13,189 bases of DNA from Deltaproteobacteria bacterium (GTDB taxonomy: Bacteria; Desulfobacterota; Binatia; Binatales; Binataceae): contig JAJYMR010000359.1 in the NCBI GenBank assembly GCA_021786815.1, positions 1 through 13,189 of the forward strand, written 5' to 3'. Below the pieces are notes generated by a model. It worked only from the letters and a program-made list of their open reading frames with translations, did not search any database and was not told the origin of the DNA. The position numbers were made by a program, and so were the translations under genes. How positions within the stretch are numbered: position 1 is the first letter of the stretch; each line of letters begins with the position of its first letter. Positions 7,653 through 13,189 of the stretch are shown one piece after another.

Positions 7653-7673
7653 TAACCTATCGGTCAAGCGTTA

Positions 7674-7701
7674 ACTTTATTGTCATGATCCGGAAAGTCA
7701 A
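7674..7701 (-). promoter_or_regulatory. Candidate sigma70-type promoter for the TetR-hopanoid operon
   Basis: On the minus strand TTGACT (7701-7696) and TAAAGT (7679-7674) are separated by 16 bp, a fair match to -35/-10 consensus (5/6 and 4/6). It lies in a locally AT-richer patch of an otherwise GC-rich spacer. The predicted transcript start would leave a leader of about 145 nt before the TetR ATG. An imperfect palindrome ACCGATAGGT (7664-7655) lies just downstream of the -10 and could be an operator. Both are pattern matches only. Confidence 0.35.
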
Positions 7702-7752
7702 TAGATACCCGAGCGAAGGCGGTTTCCGTCCTTATCGCGACTTGCCACCTTC

Positions 7753-8766
7753 TTAGCGGGCCAGTTCGACTTCGGCCCCGCGCCGGGCGGACGATTCGCG
7801 GGCGGCTTCGATAAGCCGAAGCGCCGTAATCGCCTCCGCCGTGTTTCGGACGGCTTCGGGCGAATCCGGGCCTCCCGCAATCGCGCGTTCGAATTCCTCG
7901 GCGACGCCTGAGAACCAGGCCGAATGATACGAATCGTCGGGAGCGTCGGTAACCGAAAGATCCTCGGTCCGGCCGCCCTGCTCAGTCAAAATAATGCGAT
8001 CGCCTTCGATTTCCAGCGCCGCCCGCTCGCCGTAAAGGGACGCCGTCGTGCGCCTGACCGACGCGCGCCAGGACAGATGAGACCGCGCAAGGCGTCCGCG
8101 GGCGAAACGAACGCAAAGGTCGGCAACCTCCTCAACGCCGCCGTCCTCGCGCGCCTCGAGATGAGCCGAGACGGCGATCGGAGCCTCACCGCCCATCAGC
8201 GACTGCATCAGGTACGCGACGTGCCATCCGTGGTCGATGAGGATTCCGCCACCGAGCGCGCTTGCCGCGCGCCAGCTTCCCGAGGCGCCGGCCGGGCGGG
8301 TTCTCAGCCGGCCGATATCGAGCATAGTAAGCGCTCCGAGCCTGCCCGAGGCGCAAAGTTCCAACGCGCGCCGATAGCTTGGCGAATGCTTCCAGTTGTG
8401 CACGCACATCAGGACGCGTCCGGCTCGCCGCGCGGCACGGACGAGCGCGTCGAATTCCGCGAGGTCGAGGCAAAGCGGCTTCTCGCACAGCACGTGCGCG
8501 CCGGCTTCGAGCGCACTCATGATCGCGGGGCGGTGAAGCGCGGGCGGACTTGCGATATCCACGAAGTCCGGCGACTCACCCGTCAGCATAAGCTCGAGGT
8601 CGTCATAGACCCGGACGTTCTTCAAGAGCCTGAGCGCCAGATGGCGTCGCTCGGCGAGTGGGTCCTGAACCGCAACGATGCCGACGCCGGGGCGCGAGAG
8701 CCATCCGGCAAGATGGCCCTGCGCCGCGACTTCGCCGAAACCCGAAATTACACCGCGCAGCTTCAC
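7753..8766 (-). CDS. Gfo/Idh/MocA family NAD(P)-dependent oxidoreductase
   Basis: Two-domain sugar/cyclitol-type dehydrogenase. I set the start at the GTG that overlaps the preceding stop (GTGA, 4 bp), giving 337 residues and the typical beginning MKLRGVISGFGEVAAQGH. An in-frame ATG 39 bases earlier would add a non-conserved stretch lying inside the upstream gene. The Rossmann nucleotide loop is GFGEVA (9-14), the family EKP motif is at 95-97, and GGGILIDHGWH (172-182) carries the usual catalytic Asp/His-type residues. Families with this fold oxidise or reduce sugars, inositols and related polyols; the substrate here is unknown. It is the last gene of the right-hand unit and ends with TAA before a 232-bp spacer. 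Confidence 0.87.
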   Translation of the reverse strand: MKLRGVISGFGEVAAQGHLAGWLSRPGVGIVAVQDPLAERRHLALRLLKNVRVYDDLELMLTGESPDFVDIASPPALHRPAIMSALEAGAHVLCEKPLCLDLAEFDALVRAARRAGRVLMCVHNWKHSPSYRRALELCASGRLGALTMLDIGRLRTRPAGASGSWRAASALGGGILIDHGWHVAYLMQSLMGGEAPIAVSAHLEAREDGGVEEVADLCVRFARGRLARSHLSWRASVRRTTASLYGERAALEIEGDRIILTEQGGRTEDLSVTDAPDDSYHSAWFSGVAEEFERAIAGGPDSPEAVRNTAEAITALRLIEAARESSARRGAEVELAR

Positions 8767-9614
8767 ATCCAGGCGCGGGCAATGTCCTCGAGTTCGCGCT
8801 CCCACTCGTCGGGCGCGAGCGTCGGGGGGAACAGGACCAGGCGATGCGCTCCGGCCTGTAAATATTCCCTAGCCGCAGCGTGAGGATCCTTGCCGCCCAC
8901 CGGCGCAAACACCGAGATCTCGATTTTGCCGAAATCGCGGCCCGCTTCGGCGCATAGCTTCTTCAGTGTGCCCAACTGTTCGGCAAGCTCAGCCGGCGAG
9001 AGCATCAGCGGGCCCCATCCGTCGCCGATCGCGGCCGTGTTCTTGAGCGCGCGCTCGCCGCCTGCGCCGACGAGGACCGGAGGATGCGGCTTTTGCGCGG
9101 GCTTCGGATAGCTTCTGACCGGCGGGAACTTGACGAATTCGCCCTCGAAGCTCGGCTCGGGTTTGGTCCACAGTTCTTTCATCGCGCGCACGTACTCGCG
9201 CGTCATCGGCCATCGGCGGCGAAAATCCACACCCATTATCTCGCTCTCGTCCTTGAGCCATCCGGCGCCGATTCCGAAGATGAAGCGTCCCCCCGAGTAA
9301 TGGTCGAGCGTGGCGACCTCCTTGGCGAGCAGGAGCGGGTCGCGCTCGGGAACCAGGCAGATGCCGGTGCCGAGCTTTATTTTGCTGGTCGCCGCCGCGG
9401 CGAGCGCGAGCGCGACGAACGGATCGACCATGTGCGAATAGATATCCGGTATCTTGCCGTCGCGGCTTCCCGGATAGGGAGTTACGTGACGGACGGGGAT
9501 TATCGGATGCTCGGGGATGAACAGCGTGTCGAAGCCGAGTTGCTCGCACTTGCGCGCGACCTGCGCGGGCCCGGCGGTATATTCGGCGATAAACGCGAGG
9601 ATTCCGATCTTCAT
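8763..9614 (-). CDS. Luciferase-like (LLM class) probable F420-dependent oxidoreductase, TIGR03619 type
   Basis: A 283-residue TIM-barrel protein of the bacterial luciferase-like superfamily. It begins MKIGILAFIAEY and contains LGFDTLFIPEH (26-36), SKIKLGTGICLVPERDP (77-93), SGGRFIFGIGAGWL (107-120), a PVLVGAGGERALKN segment (179-192) and GDGWGPL (197-203), all characteristic of the F420-dependent TIGR03619-like branch. FMN use cannot be excluded. The substrate is unknown; relatives reduce or oxidise diverse small molecules. The ATG has a strong GGGAGG Shine-Dalgarno sequence 8 nt upstream. A 92-bp gap separates it from the HAD gene, so a weak internal promoter is possible, although I see no clear one. 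The stop overlaps the GTG of the Gfo/Idh gene. Confidence 0.88.
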   Translation of the reverse strand: MKIGILAFIAEYTAGPAQVARKCEQLGFDTLFIPEHPIIPVRHVTPYPGSRDGKIPDIYSHMVDPFVALALAAAATSKIKLGTGICLVPERDPLLLAKEVATLDHYSGGRFIFGIGAGWLKDESEIMGVDFRRRWPMTREYVRAMKELWTKPEPSFEGEFVKFPPVRSYPKPAQKPHPPVLVGAGGERALKNTAAIGDGWGPLMLSPAELAEQLGTLKKLCAEAGRDFGKIEISVFAPVGGKDPHAAAREYLQAGAHRLVLFPPTLAPDEWERELEDIARAWM

Positions 9615-9706
9615 GCGCGGCGCCTCCCGTGGCGAAGTTTAGTGGCGAGACGAGTTTTTAGCGCGAACCGACGGCCTGCGCCATCGCGGACGGCCGCGCA
9701 GCTCTC

Positions 9707-10177
9707 TCACCAGCCGAAAAAGTCCTTCGCGTAAACGAAGCGGCCCACGCCCGCGGCACGCGACGCCTGCTCGTCGATTTCCTGGTCGCCGACCATCGTC
9801 GAAGTCCTGAGCTCAACTCCGTACATCTCGGCGAGTTCCCTTATCATCCCCGGCGCCGGCTTCCGGCACGCGCATCGATCGGCGTCGTCATGTGGGCAAA
9901 CCATCCATCCGCTCAGAATCCCGCCCAATTCGGCGTCGAGCTTGCCAAGCGCCGCCTCGACCTTCTCCATCGTGAGCCGTCCGCGCCTGATACCTGCCTG
10001 GTTGGTGACGACAAAGATCAGATGGTCTCGTATCGGGCGCAGTTTTTCGGCCACGCCCGGAAGAAGCCTGATTACGATATTGCCGTTCGCGTCAAGCGGG
10101 AGCTGGCGCGTCTCGTCCATCTCGACGAGCGTGCCCGCAAGATCGAGGAACAGCGCCTGGTTTCCTGGCTCAGCCAT
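9707..10177 (-). CDS. HAD-IIIA (GmhB/HisB-N-like) protein with altered catalytic motif I
   Basis: A 156-residue HAD-superfamily protein resembling D,D-heptose 1,7-bisphosphate phosphatase and histidinol-phosphatase. Motif I is FLDLAGTL: the nucleophile D12 is present, but the usual Asp two residues later is Ala14 (codon GCG). Motif II is VTNQAGIRRG (57-66). The zinc loop C94-x-H96 with C102 and C104 is intact, motif III is RKP (105-107), and motif IV is GDQEID (130-135). Loss of the D+2 general acid/base is expected to cripple normal phosphatase turnover, although phosphonoacetaldehyde hydrolase naturally has DxAGT. The protein may be slow, a different hydrolase, or regulatory. It lies 27 bp after the aminotransferase with a GGGAAAGG upstream. 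Its length fits GmhB-like proteins, so it is not truncated. Confidence 0.85.
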   Translation of the reverse strand: MAEPGNQALFLDLAGTLVEMDETRQLPLDANGNIVIRLLPGVAEKLRPIRDHLIFVVTNQAGIRRGRLTMEKVEAALGKLDAELGGILSGWMVCPHDDADRCACRKPAPGMIRELAEMYGVELRTSTMVGDQEIDEQASRAAGVGRFVYAKDFFGW

Positions 10178-10204
10178 CGACAGCAGCCTTTCCCGGCAGG
10201 AGCC

Positions 10205-11566
10205 TCACGCCGCGCGCCAATCGACGTTGTCGCGCACCCAGGCGAAGACTTCATCGAGGATTGCGGCACCGGCCTCGGCCTGCGCTGCGGTGATTACCAG
10301 TGGCGGGTTGATCCGGACGCGCGGAAAGTAGCTCATCGCGAGCAGCCCGCGCTTGAGCGCTTCCTTGAAGATCACTTCCGTGACCTTGCGGCTGAGCAAC
10401 TCGCCGGTCTTTTCGTCGCGCACCAGGTCCATCCCGATGAACAGGCCGCGGCCGCGCACGTCGCCGACGAATTCGTACTTTTCCTTGAGGTCGAGGAGCC
10501 GGCCCAGCAGCAACGCGCCGACCTTGCGCGAATTCTCGACCAGCTTCTCGGCGTTGATCGCCTTGATCGTCTCGGCGACCGCGACCGCGGCAAGTGGATT
10601 TCCGCCGTAACTCGACGACGACGCGCTCGGCTTTCCGAACGGCTCGGCCTTGCCGAGTTCGTCGCTCAGCATCACGCCCGAGACCGGAAAGCCCGAGCCC
10701 ATCCCCTTGCCGACGGTCATGACGTCGGGCTCGACGCCGGAATGCTCAACGCCCCACCATTTTCCGGTGCGTGCGAATCCGGTGATCATCTCGTCGGCGA
10801 TAAGCAGCGCGTCCAGTTCCTTCGCCAGCGACTTCACCGCGGGCAGCCAGTCGTCCGGTGGCACCACGTTGCCGGCCGTTCCCTGCATCGGCTCGACGAG
10901 AATCGCGGCGATCGCGCCGGCCGAGGAGTTTTTGATCTGCGCGCGCGCGAAATCGACGCAGAAAAGCCCGCACTGCGGATATTTCATCTTGAACGGGCAT
11001 CGATAGCAGTCCGCGTACGGCACCTGGTAGCGGCCGGCGGAAAGCGGTCCGTAGCCCTGCTTGGATTCGTCGCCGATAAGACCGAGCACGCCGCCGGTCT
11101 TGCCGTGAAATCCGCCCCAGAAGCTCACCACCTCGTGCTTCTTCGTGACGGAGCGCGCAAGCCTCAGCGCCGCTTCGACCGCCTCCGCGCCGCCGCTGTA
11201 AAGATGGGCTCGTTTGAGCCGGCCAGGCGCGGCCTCGGCAAGCAGGCGCAGCGCCTCCGCGCGCCCTGCGCTGGCGAAGGTGCCGACGATAAGCCGGCGA
11301 GCCTGTCGCTCGAGCGCGCTGGTGAATTGCGGATGCGCATGGCCGAGGCTGGCGACCGCAACTCCGGCAAAGAAATCGACGTACGTGTTCCCGTCCGCGT
11401 CGGTCAGCGTCGCGCCCTCGCCGTGGTCGAAGGCGACCCCGGCGAGCGACGAGATTCGCTGCCGGCCGGGAGCGATAAGGCGCTGTTCCTGCTCGAATAT
11501 CTCTCGTGATTTGGGTCCCGGAACGGGTGTCCTGACGTTCGGAAGCCTGGGCTCGGAAGTTGTCAT
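10205..11566 (-). CDS. Class III PLP-dependent aminotransferase
   Basis: Fold-type I aminotransferase of the acetylornithine/4-aminobutyrate/ornithine group, 453 residues. SGGAEAVEAALRLAR (124-138), FWGGFHGKTGG (149-159), the ILVEPMQG segment (222-229), ADEMITGFARTGK with the PLP-contacting Asp258, and the Schiff-base lysine K287 in VGKGMGSGFPVSG are all present. An insertion-type segment carries four cysteines (C187, C190, C199, C203). The ATG follows the ATP-grasp stop directly with no spacer, so translation is probably coupled. The substrate is unknown. The hopanoid aminotransferase HpnO also belongs to class III, and the neighbouring hopanoid operon makes that one possibility. Amination of a sugar or cyclitol made by this operon is another. 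Simple ornithine or GABA metabolism is less favoured by context. Confidence 0.92.
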   Translation of the reverse strand: MTTSEPRLPNVRTPVPGPKSREIFEQEQRLIAPGRQRISSLAGVAFDHGEGATLTDADGNTYVDFFAGVAVASLGHAHPQFTSALERQARRLIVGTFASAGRAEALRLLAEAAPGRLKRAHLYSGGAEAVEAALRLARSVTKKHEVVSFWGGFHGKTGGVLGLIGDESKQGYGPLSAGRYQVPYADCYRCPFKMKYPQCGLFCVDFARAQIKNSSAGAIAAILVEPMQGTAGNVVPPDDWLPAVKSLAKELDALLIADEMITGFARTGKWWGVEHSGVEPDVMTVGKGMGSGFPVSGVMLSDELGKAEPFGKPSASSSSYGGNPLAAVAVAETIKAINAEKLVENSRKVGALLLGRLLDLKEKYEFVGDVRGRGLFIGMDLVRDEKTGELLSRKVTEVIFKEALKRGLLAMSYFPRVRINPPLVITAAQAEAGAAILDEVFAWVRDNVDWRAA

Positions 11567-12436
11567 CTAACGGCCGGGAGGACCGCTCCTTTCCTGAATG
11601 CGCCGGGCGAGATCTTCCTCGCGGCGCCGTATGCGCTTGAGGGCCCGCCGCGCAATCGCTCGCGCCGCGGCCTTGCGAACCTGGCTGTAGCTGGGCCAGT
11701 CGTTAAAATCGATAATCGCAAACCGCTCTCCGCTCAAGACCGCGTCACCACCCCACGCGTCCAGACCCAGGGCCGAGGCGGCCACCGAAGCCGCCTCCGC
11801 AAGTTTGCGTGCGACGCCGGGCGCGATTTCGCCCTCCTCGGCGAGCACTGTGAAGTACTCGGCGCCGCTCACGCCATAGAACTTGACGGTTCGTCCCTCC
11901 ACGGCCTGCTGCACGTAAACTGTATGAACGCCGCGGCGCGAAAAGGCCTTGCACGCCTCGAGCAGCGACGCTCGGCCGCTGACCTCCTGTACGTCGTCAG
12001 GCCCAAGCGCGTGCAGGTCGCCGCGCTTGACGTAAACGCCTGCGTCGAAATCGAGCGCCGTCAGGGTCTTGAGATTGACCGGCGCGGCGGTGCCAAGGAT
12101 CGCTCCGTCGGGGGTGGGCACGCCGGCGCGGATGAGTCCGATTCCGAGCAGGTCGCGGTAGCAGTTGCGAATCGAAAGCGCCGAGTTGAGCGTGAGGACG
12201 CCGCGCGCCTCCATCTCGGCCACCCGCTTGAGGGCGGCCTCGCCCTGGCACATCACCAGCAGCAAATCGGCGTCGGCGTCGATTCCGGCGGCGAAAGTTT
12301 TCGCATCGACCGCGGCGGTTTCGACACCGAGCGAGGAAAGTTCCTGCAACACGGCGTCGATGATCGCGGCGTCGGCTTCCACCTTTCCCGGGGAAAACTC
12401 ATGCTCGCGGTAAATACCAATTGCGCGATGCTTCAT
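11567..12436 (-). CDS. Small ATP-grasp family protein, substrate unknown
   Basis: A 289-residue protein with ATP-grasp features: an N-terminal alpha/beta domain ending in VLTLNSALSIRNCYRDLL (80-97), then GVPTPDG (105-111), a nucleotide-binding strand VYVKRGD with K137 (134-140), the hinge-type VYVQQAVEG (173-181), and the metal-binding AIIDFNDWPS (240-249). The family ligates carboxylates to amines or, in ITPK-like members, phosphorylates inositols. Which activity applies here cannot be read from sequence. The C-terminus is strongly basic (many Arg/Lys after 250). The ATG overlaps the nucleotidyltransferase stop by 4 bp (ATGA) with a GGGG upstream. The TAG stop abuts the aminotransferase ATG. 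The three genes almost certainly form a functional set. Confidence 0.82.
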   Translation of the reverse strand: MKHRAIGIYREHEFSPGKVEADAAIIDAVLQELSSLGVETAAVDAKTFAAGIDADADLLLVMCQGEAALKRVAEMEARGVLTLNSALSIRNCYRDLLGIGLIRAGVPTPDGAILGTAAPVNLKTLTALDFDAGVYVKRGDLHALGPDDVQEVSGRASLLEACKAFSRRGVHTVYVQQAVEGRTVKFYGVSGAEYFTVLAEEGEIAPGVARKLAEAASVAASALGLDAWGGDAVLSGERFAIIDFNDWPSYSQVRKAAARAIARRALKRIRRREEDLARRIQERSGPPGR

Positions 12437-13146
12437 GCTTTGTCCCCTATCGTGGCGCGGGCGGCTTCCAGGTCGGAGACTTCGTCGATGTCTATCGCCT
12501 GGCTCAGTTCGAACGCGCCCAGGCGTACATCATTTCCAAGCAGCATCCCAAGAAATTGTCGCATCGCTCCGAGCCCTGCGGCGCGCGCTTGCGTCGTGAA
12601 GTCGAAGATTCGAGTCGAAAGGAAGTAGATACCGGCCGTCACCGTACGGGCCTTACGGTCGCCTAGCCGGGTTATTGCTCCATTTGCTGAAATCTCGGCG
12701 AACAGCGGACGCTCGTCGCCGCGCCATGCCACGACTCCGAGAACGCCGTCGAAGCCGCCGTCCAGGGTCATCGCGCGGGCGGCGCAAACGAACCTCGCCA
12801 TCTCGTCCCGCGCCAACACGGCGTCCACCGTGGCAAGCACGAAATGACCGGGAGCAAGCCGCTCACCAAGCGCGAAGAGCGATTCCATAGAGTTGGCCGT
12901 GTCGCGCACGATAAGACCCAGGCGCTCGGGCACCTCCACCTTGCGCTCCTCGATAAGGCCCGCGGTTTCGGAGTTGACCACGGCGAGCACCTCGCTCGCG
13001 CCCACGCCGAGCAGCATCATCGCCTGCCGCGCGAGCAGCGTCCGCCCGCCAAGCGTGACGAGTGGCTTCGGCAGGTTACCCGTGCTCCTGCGCAGTCGTT
13101 CCCCCCTGCCGGCCGCGATAATTGCTCCTTGCAAATTCTCTACCAC
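12433..13146 (-). CDS. Sugar-type nucleotidyltransferase (NTP_transf_3-like)
   Basis: A GT-A-like nucleotidyltransferase of 237 residues that would join a phosphorylated sugar, cyclitol or alditol to a nucleotide with pyrophosphate release. The signature AAGRGERL (11-18) and LPKPLVTLGGRTLL (25-38) bind the nucleotide. The RDTANSMESLFAL segment (81-93) resembles cytidylyl/inositol-phosphate-type transferases. D108 (TVDA) and IDIDEVSDLEAA (218-229) are likely metal ligands. I chose a GTG start that overlaps the stop of an upstream frame by 7 bp. The frame stays open to the right edge, so a start outside the window cannot be excluded, although the conserved core begins at residue 6. The nucleotide and sugar specificity are unknown. 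Confidence 0.85.
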   Translation of the reverse strand: MVENLQGAIIAAGRGERLRRSTGNLPKPLVTLGGRTLLARQAMMLLGVGASEVLAVVNSETAGLIEERKVEVPERLGLIVRDTANSMESLFALGERLAPGHFVLATVDAVLARDEMARFVCAARAMTLDGGFDGVLGVVAWRGDERPLFAEISANGAITRLGDRKARTVTAGIYFLSTRIFDFTTQARAAGLGAMRQFLGMLLGNDVRLGAFELSQAIDIDEVSDLEAARATIGDKA

Positions 13147-13189
13147 TGGATAGCGAGGACCTGCTCGAGCGACCCGATTGTGTGATCGG
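13140..13189 (-). CDS. C-terminal end of an unidentified upstream gene (partial)
   Basis: On the minus strand a frame entering from the right edge reads DHTIGSLEQVLAIQW and stops with TAG 7 bp inside the nucleotidyltransferase. The overlap fits the tight spacing of the rest of this unit, so it is probably the end of the preceding operon gene. Fifteen residues are too few to assign a family, and a chance open frame is possible. Confidence 0.4.
   Translation of the reverse strand, partial: DHTIGSLEQVLAIQW

Noticed and set aside
5781..7655. A 624-codon plus-strand open frame opposite hpnH and TetR
   Set aside because: It mirrors the codon structure of hpnH and the TetR gene, and no family features are visible.
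8767..8805. Upstream ATG extending the Gfo/Idh gene by 13 codons
   Set aside because: The extra residues are not family-like and would overlap the previous gene by 43 bp. The GTG with a 4-bp overlap places the Rossmann motif at the expected position.
9615..9706. Internal promoter or terminator in the 92-bp HAD-LLM gap
   Set aside because: A TAAACT could serve as -10, but no -35 is found at a suitable distance, and the GC-rich inverted sequences have stems of about 4 bp only.
9890..11509. A 539-codon plus-strand open frame opposite the aminotransferase and HAD genes
   Set aside because: It is an antisense shadow of genes with intact active-site motifs.
1..13189. tRNA, rRNA, CRISPR array, insertion sequence or phage features
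   Set aside because: No transposase or integrase, no regularly spaced repeats and no tRNA-like cloverleaf were found. Coding density and strand bias look like ordinary chromosomal operons.

Overview
This window is GC-rich bacterial DNA, and every gene I can support lies on the minus strand, so transcription runs from high to low coordinates. It carries the MEP isoprenoid route (DXR), HpnC-type squalene biosynthesis, hopanoid biosynthesis (squalene-hopene cyclase and HpnH), and a luciferase-like oxidoreductase of the type often linked to cofactor F420. That mix fits an uncultivated, soil-type, deltaproteobacterium-like lineage such as Binatota, or else Acidobacteria or Rokubacteria. This taxonomic guess is weak because no rRNA or marker gene is present.

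Right half (about 13189 down to 7753): a tightly packed unit that begins beyond the window edge. In transcription order it holds the last codons of an unknown gene, a sugar-type nucleotidyltransferase, a small ATP-grasp enzyme, a class III PLP aminotransferase, a GmhB-like HAD protein with an altered catalytic motif, a TIGR03619-type luciferase-like oxidoreductase, and a Gfo/Idh/MocA dehydrogenase. Junctions are overlaps of 7, 4 and 4 bp, one direct abutment, and gaps of 27 and 92 bp. I do not recognise this combination as a named pathway. The enzymes would suit making, aminating and nucleotide-activating a small polyol, sugar or cyclitol, but that is inference.

Middle (7521-7752): the largest non-coding stretch, 232 bp, with a plausible sigma70-type promoter and two short GC-rich hairpins. 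It leads into a TetR-family regulator.

Left half (7520 down to 1): TetR regulator, hpnH (adenosylhopene synthase, radical SAM), a farnesyl diphosphate synthase, a zinc-dependent medium-chain alcohol dehydrogenase, squalene-hopene cyclase, dxr, and the N-terminal part of hpnC, which runs off the left edge. This looks like one operon covering MEP entry (DXR), C15 chain building (FPP synthase), the squalene step (HpnC, presumably with HpnD/E further on), cyclisation (SHC) and the first side-chain step (HpnH). Stop/start overlaps at ispA-adh and dxr-hpnC suggest translational coupling. The alcohol dehydrogenase is the unexpected member and may reduce or oxidise a hopanoid or prenyl intermediate. 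No RNA genes, CRISPR arrays, insertion sequences or convincing intrinsic terminators were seen.
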